Source: Hemerocallis citrina
Lineage: Eukaryota > Streptophyta > Magnoliopsida > Asparagales > Asphodelaceae
DNA length: 64,000 bases
Assembly: GCA_017893485.1 (NCBI GenBank)
Contig: CM030366.1
Span: 52,420,565-52,484,564 of the forward strand
Direction of reading: 5' to 3'
Part shown: one piece after another, positions 44,871 through 55,894 of the stretch
Layout: each line of letters starts with the position of its first letter
Position numbering within the stretch: the stretch's first letter is position 1
Program-made: the position numbers and the translations under genes
Notes under the pieces: generated by a model
Seen by the model: only the letters and a program-made list of their open reading frames with translations
Databases searched by the model: none
Told to the model about the DNA's origin: nothing

Positions 44871-45695
44871 GCTACAGGTATTCCGCAATAGATTGCTTTT
44901 TTTCCTTGCCTTCTACATTCTTTCCTTGCATTGTTAGTCATTTCCTATCTTTGCATGCATTTGCATTCACCAATTCACATTCATGCCAGTTTAATTCTTC
45001 ATACCATGTTCTCCTCAAATTCCGGTGCTACCATTCTGTTATTCTCGCTCGGTTCGTCGATTGGCTATACATGATCCAAGACTTGTCAGTGGCTTGGAAC
45101 ATTAATAAGAGAGGAAGCATTGTCATTCGCTCCAAGATGTACAGGAAGATTTCTGAAGTTAATGGGCGCTGATGATGAAGTCTTCTCGATCGGAGTGGCG
45201 CAACGGAAGTGCGGTGGGCCCATAACCCATAGGTCCCAGGATTCTCTTGTTTCTTCTCCTTTGCATTGCTTGCTTCCTTCCATTCCTTGCATTCATCCTC
45301 ATCCATCGAATCATTAATTCTTTCAATTCTTCCTACCCATTCTCTCTTCGATTCCAATTCTACTTACTTTTTCATCTTCTTACTTCGTTATCTCACAAGT
45401 CTTGTGTTGTTCTTTTTCCTTCTGATATCGTTTACCTTCCCTACATTTGCACTTGTCACCATTCACCGAATCTCTAATTCCTTACATCGTTTTACAAATT
45501 TTTCGTACATTTCCAATTGCCATCACTCTTCGATTCGTTATTTGATATCAATTTTATCCATGTTCTTCCTTATTCTGGTATTGTCACCACTTCGTTCCTC
45601 TCCGTTTTAAATTCCTGATTCACCACCTCTTCAGCTCTGCTTTGATTATATCCTATGTACTGCCTAAGCAAATTTCGAAGATGAAATTTTGTTGT
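44871..45695 (+). other. Non-coding pyrimidine-rich interior of V element E
   Basis: Starts ACAG/GTATTCCG after gag, as copy A does (GCAG/GTATTTTT). TTCCTTGCATTCATCCTCATCC near 45280 resembles CCCTTGCAGTCATCCCCATTC in copy A at 24113. AAATTCCGGTGCTACCATTC at about 45017 looks like a decayed protease active site. No RT, RNase H or integrase motif in any frame. The end, TTCGAAGATGAAATTTTGTTGT, matches the usual Tekay region before the polypurine tract. Confidence 0.55.
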
Positions 45696-45709
45696 AAGGT
45701 GGGTAGGAT
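45696..45709 (+). promoter_or_regulatory. Polypurine tract of V element E
   Basis: AAGGTGGGTAGGAT lies directly before the TGTAACC of the 3' LTR. Confidence 0.65.
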
Positions 45710-46235
45710 TGTAACCGCCATTCCCGTTTATGTGGATTTGTACTTATTTTCTTCTTCATATTATTGAAACTCAATTTTCCAGATAAATCTTCCAATTCTT
45801 CTAGAGCCAAAAGGTTTTTATCTTGGATATTCGATTGTTTTGTTTGAACCCTAATCCATTCTATGAGATTATTAATTGATTATTGAATTTATTTTGGAAA
45901 CATCCAAGCCCAATCCTATTTATTTTGTGAACCTGAAGTCCACCCTATAATTGTTTATATCTTCATTATATTGGAAGCCCAAAACTAGTTTGATTGTATT
46001 ATTATTATTATTATTATTAATATTATTCTAAAAGCCTAATTTTAGCCCACATACAAGCCTCAACCCAATGCCTTATTATTAATTGATTCTTTTAATTTAA
46101 TGTGTAGCCCAAATCCATAAGCCCAATATAAAACCCAAATCCTAGTCTACCCAAAACCCAAACCCATAACCCCGTACCCAAAGTCAAACCATCAGTTTAA
46201 AATTACCCCAGATCTTTCCCACTCAATCTTACGTT
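45710..46235 (+). mobile_element. 3' LTR of V element E, truncated
   Basis: Starts TGTAACCGCC. It matches copy D from GGAAGCCCAAAACTAGT onward (34590-35010) and breaks at TTCTCCCACTT, where unrelated sequence begins. Confidence 0.75.
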
Positions 46236-47165
46236 CTCCCACTTGGATGCCATGCTAGTCTTGAGTCCTCCTGCACTCGCGACCCGATATCCAGTTCCTA
46301 ATTGAGTGGGCACGTTAGTACATATACTGACGCAATGCTGATAAGAATCAACGATCTTGAACTAGCAATCATAATTAGTCTTTGATGAAAACAGAAACGT
46401 GCATCCTAATTTTCTAGTGTCAGTGCATGCCATGACCTGAAGCCTAATGCATATTACAAAATGTACAGAAAATAGATGCACTTAGTCTAATGTCAGCAAG
46501 ACTTTGGACACACATGCATCCCATACTACATATGCTCCAAATCAAGTCGTATTCTCCAGTTCAGGGTTTTGAATTCTTGTCATGCATTGCATTCTACTAT
46601 TGTACACTTCCTGTTCCCGTCATGACGTGGGTGGTAAGGCATATAGTTTGGGTCCAGTCCCGTTACTGCGAATAAGTAGTAGTGATCATCTCACCAAAAG
46701 CCGTGACGAACCACAAGGTACACCACGTACCAAGTTGGCACCGAGACCGATGGGGGACCTTACCCATGGTCCGTCCGTCACCAACATGGAACAGGAAACA
46801 TCCATTCTTACCACTGGTATCTTGGGAATTAACAGAGTGAGGTACGAAAACTCATCACGTATTCCTACGACAGGAAGAGACAATCCTTGTTATCACCGCC
46901 TGGTGTTGGCCCTTAGAACAAATTAGATTATAGGATAACACCCCTAACACCAACTCGATCCATAAGCGGAAAGGAAAATACTTAATTATTAATGTTACCA
47001 AAAATGTTGTATATTCAAAATATGCACATTGTTTCAAAACAATGATTGAGCCTGACTGGTCTGTCAAAATAGTAACTAAACACGGCGAATCGACATTCAT
47101 CGATTGCCAATACCTCTGTAGGTCCTCGACCAATGTCCCTAGCTAATAAAGGTCCTCGACCAATA
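46236..47165 (-). mobile_element. LTR-like fragment in reverse orientation
   Basis: On the minus strand it contains ACGTGCCCA and GCAGGAGGACT words like the 3' part of LTR-4 (27508-27550). Ends with two AGGTCCTCGACCAAT repeats (47118-47165). Non-coding; exact family uncertain. Confidence 0.4.
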
Positions 47166-47246
47166 CTATTATGGATGATGCATAATCATTCGCTAGGCCT
47201 TTGTTACGTGCTCGTATTTCCGTATTTTGGGAAGCGGGGCGTGACA
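47166..47246 (+). mobile_element. Terminal scrap of a V-LTR
   Basis: CGTATTTCCGTATTTTGGGA then AGCGGGGCGTGACA matches 23173-23209 almost exactly. It may be the missing right end of V-LTR copy D. Confidence 0.65.
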
Positions 47247-47395
47247 TTATAATGTATTCATTTAATTTCGTTGTGCTGTTGTATAGAACATATTGTAAAT
47301 AAAAGTTTTAAATTCCTTGTTAATTTGTACAAAGTTGAATTAAAAGATCCTTTATTAGCTACGAATAACCTGTGTTTGAAATTCAAGGTGTTACA
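47247..47395 (+). mobile_element. Terminal scrap of an LTR-4-type LTR
   Basis: Matches 27608-27754 over its length (GTTGTA..GAACAT.TTGTAAATAAA, AAAGATCCT, GGTGTTACA end). Confidence 0.7.
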
Positions 47396-48227
47396 CGTCC
47401 ATTTGAACTCCCCATTCTTCTTTGTCAATCCTGTCAACAGAACTGCTATCTGCGCGTAACCTTGAAGGAAACGCCAATAGTATCCTGTCAACCCCAAGAA
47501 ACTCCGGAGCTCCTTTACAGTTGTTGGTCTAGGCCAACTCTTCACTGCTTCAATCTTCTGAGGGTCATTATCCACTCCCTCCTTAGAAAGGATGTGACTA
47601 AGAAATGCCACCTCCGACTTTCCAAAGTCACACTTCGATAACTTGGCAAACATAATCTGCTCCTACAACTTCTTTAAAACTTCTGTTAGATGCTCAGCAG
47701 CTCCTCCTCTAACTTCGAGTACACCAGGATGTCATCAATGAACACCATGAAGAAAGAGTCTATGAACAACCGTAGAACCCTGTTCATCATATCCATGACT
47801 ATTGTTGGTGCATTTGTCACTCCAAACAACATCACCAGAAACTCATAATGTCCATGCCGAGTCCGGAACATCTTTCTCCTTAACTAGGACCTGATGGTAA
47901 ATTTCCCGTAGATCAATCTTCGAGAACACAGATGCACCCTTCAGTTGATCGAATAGATCATCAATCCTGGGAATCAGATACTTATTCTGAATCGTCACCT
48001 TATTCAGTTTTCAATAGTCAATGCACATTCTCATTGACCCATCATTCTTCTTTATGAGCAACACCGATGCGCCCCATGGCAAAGCACTGGGCCTGATAAA
48101 TCCTTTGTGCAACAACTCCTCGACCCGTTTCTTCACTTTGTCTTGTTCTACAGGCGCCATCCTGTAAGGAGCTTTTGATATTGGAGCACTACCTGACTGA
48201 ACGTTGATGCAAAACTCAACATCACGC
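47396..48227 (-). pseudogene. pol: Chromovirus reverse transcriptase fragment
   Basis: The minus strand starts at RDVEFCIN (48227) and runs through [38 protein letters not shown] and [12 protein letters not shown] (catalytic Asp kept). It then shifts frame and has stops from about 47870 to 47660. The connection segment ([30 protein letters not shown]) resumes to about 47400. RNase H and integrase are missing. It abuts an LTR scrap on the left and the Tek-1 5' LTR on the right, so both ends are broken. Confidence 0.85.
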
Positions 48228-51200
48228 TGTAACAACCCTAATTTTCACACATATGTTTTATAAACAAACTAAATTCTACTATTTGTAAAATTATATTTTT
48301 CTTATGATTGGAAGAATTATAATTATTTATTCATATATTTATTATATATATATAACAACATACAACTACATATGGATATATATACATATTTTGAGTTGGG
48401 CTTGAAGGGCTCAAATGAAACACACACACACACACACACAAAATATCAAATAGCCCAAGTTAGGTCGGCCATGCTTTGAAATGGAGGGAAAAATAATAAT
48501 TTAGAGTTTGAGTTTTGGAATGTGGGGTTTCTTGTACACCAAAAAGGAATGAGTACACCTTCACCATTCCTACACTCCACCTCCCACACAACCCAATCCA
48601 ATAAAAGATGCCACTTCATTTCCCATGCACACTCCTGCCCAAGATCTGACCTCTCCCCACTTTTCGCATTTTAACCCCCCTCAATGCCATATTAGCCCTT
48701 TACACCTCCTATCTTCTTCTACTCTCATTGTCACCCCCAAATAAACTCTATACTGAAATTGGAGCCAAGGAGAAGGAGAACAAGGAGTCTATCAAGGAGG
48801 AGAAGAAAGGAGCTCAACTGAAGGCAAGGAGAAAGACCAAGGACTTAGGAGCTTGGAGATTTCAATTTTCGCCTACAATACTAAGGTGGGTGTTTCTAAC
48901 ATCTATGGTTGTTCTTTGCTTGTTAAATGATGATATTAGTGACTAAAAATGACATGTATGCTCTAGATTGAACATTAATAACTTGGTTTGTATTAAGAAA
49001 TTCCAAAACAGAAAATCCTGTCGAAAGCTGAAATCTTTGCTGTCAGTTTGTAGCTCATAACTCGAAAAATAATGGTTAGATTAACTTGAAATTTTTATGT
49101 GATGATCATTCATGTGTGGTGCACTTTCAATAATTTTTCTAGATTTTTATGATTTTTTTGCTATTAAAATAAAATGCAAACATGTATGCTGGTCAGAAGA
49201 AAAAGAAACATAATTTGTTGTTACTATTGTGAGAAAAGTGACTTGTATCTTGCTGCATGCTTATGGGAATGATATGAAATTTTAGTATGTCAGTTTTGAA
49301 TATATCTAAGACCTATGTTTCAAATTTCATGAGTTTTGGACCCGTGTAACTATGTTAATAAAATTATGCAAACTCAGCGAGTTATTTTTAATAAACATAA
49401 CTGATGTGTTGAATGCTCTGTTATGGGTGATAATTAAAAAGTCATAACTCAAGATCTACTTTTTGAAAAGCCCTGATTTTTTGAGGTCTTGTAATACCAT
49501 GTGTCAAGGGCTAGATTCTGAAATTTTATAAAGTTTTGAAACCATATGTTGTTTTAAATTAATTTTATCTCATGGCTGTGTTAATGTGATGTGCTGTTCT
49601 GGAAATCTGTATACATGTTAAAGATGGAACGATAAGAGCATGTAAACGACCTTATCTGAAGAAACTTGAAACTAGAAAGTTATAGTAGACCCACAGACCT
49701 TTCTGGAACGTCTAATAAATCATGATTTGGATAAGTGTACGAGTTGATATGAATTTTGCAAGTGATGACAGAAACACAGAGAATCAGAGAGCTCACTGTT
49801 TTGCACTATGTCCATGGAATTGAGTTTGAACTTGTAGAACATTAGCTTTGAGTTGCTGTTTGAGGTCACAAATCATGTTATAGAGGTGGGTATGAGTTAG
49901 TACTTAAATTATCTAAAGTTCCTTGCTAAGAGTAGATCATAATTGCTTGTAGACCGCAATGTAGACAAGGTTGCTCACTATTTTGAAGTAGAAATTGCAA
50001 TGGATGTTTAAGTGTTGATGTTGACCACTTTAGGACAGAATTCATGCCCGATGTGTGCTTGTACTTGCTGTCTACTTTGAGTAGAAGCATGGGAGCGCCC
50101 AATCGCGATTCTTCAAAGAAACGGGACCGGGAATGACATCGAACGCGTAGAATAGGAACCCGTGTCACATCGAACGCATTGGAGGAGATGACTCGTGCAC
50201 CGACGTACTCGCCATGCTTCGATGGATTCCATGGTTGTGTTTGGAGCTACCACTTTTCGAGGACCGTGGAGCGTGAAGGTTAGCGGGAGCTACGTGTTGT
50301 TCGGGCCGAGATTGCGATCGAACTCCAAACATATATGGCGGTTGGGCAATCGATGGAGTCGGTTTGTCGTTGGTTCGTGCCAAGTGTAGGCCAAGGCGGG
50401 TCAACCCCTGGGCTGGACTAGAGGGCTGGTTAAGTCCTATTTGTAGGATGGGTTAAGATCCATTAATGATAAAGGTAACTAACTAGAAAGAGTCTACGAG
50501 TAGAACTTAACTAGTTGTTCATAGCAAGCATAGTTGATTACCAAGTTAGGGATTGGAAATGGTAGATAGATCGCCTAACTAGGGGAATGGGTAATATGAA
50601 ATAGTTCTAGGCTCGCCTAGATGTTCATACATCTAACAAGATAAAGAAAGAGGAATAGAGATTGGCTAGAGTCATGGAATTTTGTAATCGGATGATAGGA
50701 TAAATGCTAGTGATCGTGTAATTAATCTTATCCTTAAATCTTAGAGTGGGGTAGCACTGGTACTTCGGCTTAAGGTGTGGTAGGAATAGATTGAAGCTTG
50801 GTTGAATGTAAGGACATGCACTAGCGAGTGGTGTTCACCTGTCAGGGGGACGCGTGGCCTTATTACGCCTGGCAGAATCCTAGGTTTGTTTAATGGGACA
50901 GGGACCCTGAGCTGCCCTGGGGAGTGAAACTCTGTGGGGGTTCCGCTGTCTTCGGCATGAATGCCTTTATGTTTATAACAACCTCTGAGGAGGTTGGGAG
51001 CGGTGACGTCGTCTCAACTGCACGTTCTGGTCTAGTGTAAGGATGAGGGTAGTAATGTTGGGGAAACTCAATATCCGTCAGGTGCTTTGTTGATCAATTC
51101 AGGTAGGAGGAGGTCCGGGGTGGCAGAATTACAACAACCTACCATGGGTTCAGTCGTGACGGAGTAAGCCTGCGACTGCAGCTCCAGCCGTGACGGAGTA

Positions 51201-51891
51201 AGCCTGCGGTTGAGATCCCGAGCATAGTGGGTAAAACATAAGTTAAGGGACACCACTATTGACAGCATTGACTGGAGTAAGCCGGATGACTGCAGCATCA
51301 CCATCACTAGAGTATCAGAGACAGAAGAGAGCACAAGAGTATAATGAATAGCGGGGGATCGAACCCCATCAACTGAAGGGCGTCGTTTGGTTGGGAGATG
51401 TGTAGTATGGGATGCATATCTTTCCCCCAAGCGTGCATTAGCTTAAGGAGCATGTGTGCATAATGTGTGCATTAGATTAGGCCTTGGCATAAACCGACAA
51501 TTGTTTGGCATCACCTTTTTTTTTGCATCAAATATTTGTTGTTGATGATGGAATCTTTATATTATGGCATAGAGAGGATAGCCGAATATAGCATTTTGTT
51601 AGTTGTATTCAATTGACGTGCCCATAGTTATCAGTTATTACAAGATCGCCGACTTGGGGAGCGCTGGAAAACTAGCAGGGGGAAGCATCCAAGTGAATGT
51701 TTACTGTCCAATTCCCTGTATATTTATGATGTATCAAGTTGTTGTAATCGTTGTAACCAACAGACATTGTAATAACAATTTGATGTAATAAAATTTTTAA
51801 TTTCCTTTGATTTTTGTTGTGTTGTGACTCATTTGAAGAAAGATCTTGGAGTGTGTCACGAGTTTCTATGTTAGGAATTCGGGGCACTACA
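48228..51891 (+). mobile_element. Tek-1 5' LTR (3.66 kb)
   Basis: TGTAACAACCC to GGGGCACTACA, followed by a PBS. A (CA)n run at 48421-48441, donor-like AAG/GTGGGTG at 48886, and a 35-bp duplication with GTGACGGAGTAAGCCTGCG (51135 and 51190). The first 540 bp match the 3' LTR at 55358. The 5 bp before it are CACGC; the matching target copy has not been found because the 3' LTR is cut. No gene in this stretch; the frame 48728-48946 is leader sequence. Confidence 0.85.
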
Positions 51892-51895
51892 GAGT

Positions 51896-51908
51896 TGGTA
51901 TCAGAGCT
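51896..51908 (+). promoter_or_regulatory. Tek-1 primer-binding site
   Basis: TGGTATCAGAGCT, one base off the initiator tRNA-Met complement, five bases after the LTR. Confidence 0.85.
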
Positions 51909-52087
51909 TACTTCAAATTTTAGTCTAACACAGCAGGAAATTAGACTTGGATGCCCCATCCAGAGTCAGGGTTAGTTTTGATAGTGGGATGGTCGTAAAT
52001 CATATTGTTGCACTTTTGCAACTTATGTTTATAAATTTATCCTATGTCTGACCTAACCCCACTGCGATTATTCTTTTACTAACTTTT

Positions 52088-52237
52088 ATGGTGCAACTGG
52101 ATGTCGATGAGGCAAATCTGCCTCCTGATGTCCAGGAGGCAAGCATGCAGCCGGGCATCGATAAAGGAGAGCCCACGATGCAAGAGTCGAGGAAGAAAGC
52201 GGAGGAGTCAACGGCGGTGACCTCAAGGTCGAGGTGA
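52088..52237 (+). CDS. Short acidic ORF between PBS and pol of Tek-1
   Basis: 49 codons, ATG 52088 to TGA 52235, acidic start (MVQLDVDEANLPPDVQ) and charged tail (ESRKKAEEST). It occupies the place where gag should be. It is either the first codons of a deleted gag or a relative of the extra ORF before gag in Tek-2. No domain recognised. Confidence 0.3.
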   Translation: MVQLDVDEANLPPDVQEASMQPGIDKGEPTMQESRKKAEESTAVTSRSR

Positions 52238-52249
52238 AAATTCAAAAGA

Positions 52250-53400
52250 ATGTCCAAGCACAAGGTTCACATTGACTGTAAGGAGAAGAAGGTGATCATA
52301 ACCGTGACCGAGAAACCAGAAATTGTGTTTCAAGGGAAGAAGAAAAATGGAAAGATATTTGCGGCTACAGCCGGGAGTAAAGTGCCGAAGGAAGTCAAGG
52401 GGATACCTATTGTACGAGACTTTCCACTCATATTTTTGGAGGAGTTACCAGGACTACCCCCACCAAGGGATGTTGAGTTCAGTATCGTGATCCAGCCAGG
52501 CAACACAACCGTATCAAAGATGTTGTATCATATTGCTCCGGTAGAACAGAATGAAGTCAAGAAACAGATAGAGGAATTGCTGCAGAAAGGACTCATCAGG
52601 CCTAGTGTCTCACCATGGGGAGCATCGTTACTACTGGTCAAGAAGAAGGACGAGTCATCAAGGATGTGTATCGACTACCGGGAAGTGAACAAAGTCACAG
52701 TCCAAAACACGTATCCAATTCCCAGGATCGAAGACTTGTTCGATCAGCTACAAGGAGCCGCAGTGTTCTCAAAGATCGATCTATGATTGGGTTACCATCA
52801 GGTCCGTGTCAAGGAGGAAGACATACCAAAGACAGCTTTCAGGACACGGTATGGGCATTAGGAATTCTTGGTGATGCCATTTGGAGTGACCAATGCTCCA
52901 GTAGTCTTCATGGATTTGATGAATCGTGTCCTACGGCCATTCATCGACTCATTTGTGGTGGTCTTCATAGATGACAATTTGGTGTACTCAAAGACCAAGG
53001 AGGATCATGCGAAGCATTTGTCTGCAGTTCTGAGCAAGCTTCAAGAGCAAGAGTTGTACGCGAAGCTTTCCAAGTGAGAATTCTGGAAGTCGGATGTAGC
53101 TTTCTTCGGCCATGTCCTTTCTAAGGAGAGAGTGGCCACTGACCCACAGAAGATAGAGGCAGTGAAGGATTGGCCTCAGTCAAGGACAGTGAAGGAAGTT
53201 AAGAGCTTTTTGGGTTTGACCAGGTACTACAGGAAGTTCATTCAAGATTATGTCAAGATTACGGTACCACTCACAGCTTTGACGAGGAAGGACAAGAAGT
53301 TTGAATGGAACGAAAAGTGTGAAGCCTGTTTCTAGGAGCTAAAGAATCAACTGATATCAGCACCGGTTTTGGTCTTACCTCAACTGGTAAAGGGTATGTG
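52250..53400 (+). pseudogene. pol: Tek-1 pol: protease tail and reverse transcriptase, degenerate
   Basis: Begins in the last residues of the protease ([11 protein letters not shown]), so gag and most of the protease are deleted. The RT is recognisable from [12 protein letters not shown] through [31 protein letters not shown] and FSKIDL (catalytic Asp kept), then [11 protein letters not shown] and [10 protein letters not shown] at about 52961-52990. The residue after the second catalytic Asp pair is Asn, where Ile or Val is usual. The connection region has LGLTRYYRKFI. Stops at 52784, 52858, 53075 and 53333, then a frameshift near 53380. Confidence 0.9.
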
Positions 53401-53990
53401 ATCTACAGTGATGCATCTCACTTGGTCTTTGGATGTGTTCTGATGCAAGAGGGGAAAGTCATTGCCTATGGATCGAGGCAGCTCCGACCACATGAGAAGA
53501 ACTATCCAACTCATGACTTAGAGTTAGCTGCTATCATCTTTGTCTTGAAGATATGGAGACATTAAATCTACAGAGCAAGGGTGGAGATGTACACAAACCA
53601 CAAGAGCATAAAGTATATTTACCAGCAGAAGGAGTTAAATTTGAGGCAGAGGCGATGGTTGGAAGTGTTGGAAGATATCAGGCTCGAGATTTTGTACCAT
53701 CCAGGAAAGGCTAATGTGGTGGCAGACGCACTCAGCAGGAAGAAGAGCATTTCCATGCTAATAGTTACAAGGAAAGAGTTAGAAGAAGAAATAAGGAGAG
53801 CCGGTATCGAAGTGTTTTCCCAAGGATTGGGTGCTATGTTAGCTCGATTAGAGCTCCAACCAAGTCTGAAGGACCGAGTGAAGAGGAGTCAAGATGGCGA
53901 TACAGAGATCCAGGCACTCAAGGAGCAAGTGAAGAAGGGAAACTTTCCGAGTTCAATGTTGAAGAGGGAGTGCTATGATTTGGAGATCGG
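53395..53990 (+). pseudogene. pol: Tek-1 pol: RNase H, degenerate
   Basis: A second frame with [41 protein letters not shown] and [10 protein letters not shown]. RNase H acidic residues sit in YSDAS, LELAA and VADALS; the third, normally Asp in YTDHKS, is Asn here. A TAA at about 53566 interrupts it. A frameshift near 53990 leads to the integrase frame. Confidence 0.85.
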
Positions 53991-55330
53991 TTGTGTGTGC
54001 CAAAGGCAGAGGATCTTAGGGAGGAGATCATGAAGGAAGCACACATCACCTTGCTGGCAGTTCATCCAGGGAGCACGAAGATGTATCGAGACGTGAAGCA
54101 GTTCTATTGGTGGGCCAGAATGAAGCAAGATGTAGCGGAGTTCGTATCCAAATGTCTCACTTGTTAGAGGGTAAAGGTAGAAAATCAGAAGCCAGAAGGG
54201 TTACTGCAGCCATTGCCCATTCCAGTATAAAAGTGGGAGGACATCAGTATGGATTTCTTCACGGGATTACCAAGGAGTCCCAGAGGGAATGATTCCATTT
54301 CGGTGTTCGTGGACCGGTTAACGAAATCAATGCATTTTATACCGGTGAGGACAACCTGGTCTTTGGAGAAGTTGGCAGAAGTCTACATTCAGAAGATCGT
54401 GAAACTACACGGTGTAGCAGTATCTATAGTTTCTAATAGAGATGCGAGGTTTACCTCATGGTTTTGGAAGAGTCTACAGACAGCACTGGGGACAAGGACA
54501 GATTTTAGTACTGCTTTTCATCCTCAAACCAATGGACAAACAGAAAAGGTGAACAAAATTTTGGAGAATAAGCTCCGAGCATGCATCTTGGACTTCGGAG
54601 GGAGTTGGAAGAAGCATTTGGCGCTGGTTGAATTTGCTTACAACAATAGCTACCAGGCAATTATCGGGATGGCCCCATTCGAAGCACTGTACGGGAGGAA
54701 GAGTAGGACACCCGTATGCTGGTATGAAGTGAGTGAGAGGCAGATGTTCGGACAGGAAATTGTACAGCAGACTTCGGAGAAAGTTGAATTGATAAGAAAG
54801 ATGCTACAGATCGCGCAGAGCAGGCAGAAGAGCTATGCCGACACCCGCCGTAGAGAGCTAGAATTTGAGGAAGGAGATTTCATATTCTTGAAGGTCTTGC
54901 CGACCAACGGCGTAGTTAGATTTGGAAGGGGTGGAAAGATAGCCCCGAGGTACATTGAACCCTACAGTATCATGAAAAGAATCGGTAAAGCTGTATACAG
55001 GTTGGAACTATCTCCCGAGTTAGCCCAGGTGCATAATGTTTTCCACGTCTCCATGCTGAGGGAGTACGTGCCAGATCCGAGTCATCAACTACCTGAAATT
55101 CTAGAAGACTTGCAAGTGGACCTCTCCTATAAGGAATGACCTGTGCAGATAATAGATCGTCAAGAGAAGGTGCTGAGGAACAAGATCATTCCAATGGTCA
55201 AGGTTCTCTGGAGGAATCAATTCGTCGAAGAATCTACTTGGGAACCAGAGAGTCGGATGCGGGGGGCTTACCCCGAGTTGTTTGGGAGAATTTTGTTTTT
55301 GTCTTTTCTTCCACTAAGCGTAGTTCTGAG
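53990..55330 (+). pseudogene. pol: Tek-1 pol: integrase with chromodomain-like tail
   Basis: The zinc-binding HHCC part reads HITLLAVHPGSTKMY ... KCLTC (54040-54164), with a stop just after at 54165 and another at 54228. The catalytic core has MDFFTGL, then SNRDARF at 54432-54452 where the usual catalytic Asp codon is AAT (54435), and QTEKVNKILE with the Glu. A GPY-like region (GKIAPRYIEPYSIMKRIG) and VHNVFHVSMLREYVPDP follow. After a TGA at 55137 the tail VLWRNQFVEESTWEPE is chromodomain-like, which places the element in the Tekay/Del chromoviruses. The Asp-to-Asn change alone would disable strand transfer. Confidence 0.9.
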
Positions 55331-55342
55331 GACAGGACTATT

Positions 55343-55357
55343 CTAAGGAGGGAGTGA
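55343..55357 (+). promoter_or_regulatory. Tek-1 polypurine tract
   Basis: CTAAGGAGGGAGTGA immediately before the 3' LTR. Confidence 0.75.
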
Positions 55358-55894
55358 TGTAACAACCCCAATATTTACACATATGTTTTATAAACAAACT
55401 AAATTCTACTATTTGTAAAATTATATTTTCCTTATGATTGGAAGAATTATAATTATTTATTTACTTTATATATATAACAACACATAACTACATATCAATA
55501 TATATACATATTTTGAGTTGGGCTTGAAGGGCCCAAAAGAAACAAAAAATAAATAAATTAAAAAAAAAAATCAAATAGCCCAAGTTAGGCCGGCCATGCT
55601 TTGAAATGGTGGGAATTTTTTTTTTTAGAGTTTGAGTTTTGGAATGTGGGGTTTCTTGTACACCAAAAAGGAATGAGTACACCTTCACCATTCCTACATT
55701 CCACCTCTCTCACAACCCAATCCAATGAAAGATGCCACTTCATTTCCCATGCACACTCCCGCCCAAGATCTGACCTCTCCCCACTTTTTGCATTTTAACC
55801 CTACTCAATGCCATATTAGCCCTTTACACCTCCTATCTTCTCCTACTTTAAATCATACACTCTTCTACTCTCATTCTCACCCCCAAACAAACTC
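55358..55894 (+). mobile_element. Tek-1 3' LTR, cut by Tek-2
   Basis: Matches 48228 to about 48755 by eye with scattered differences. Ends ACAAACTC where Tek-2 is inserted; the uninterrupted LTR reads ATAAACTCTATAC at the same place (48740). Confidence 0.9.

Noticed and set aside
50165..51430. Minus- and plus-strand frames up to 120 codons
   Set aside because: Inside the Tek-1 5' LTR, repeat-bearing and non-coding by position.
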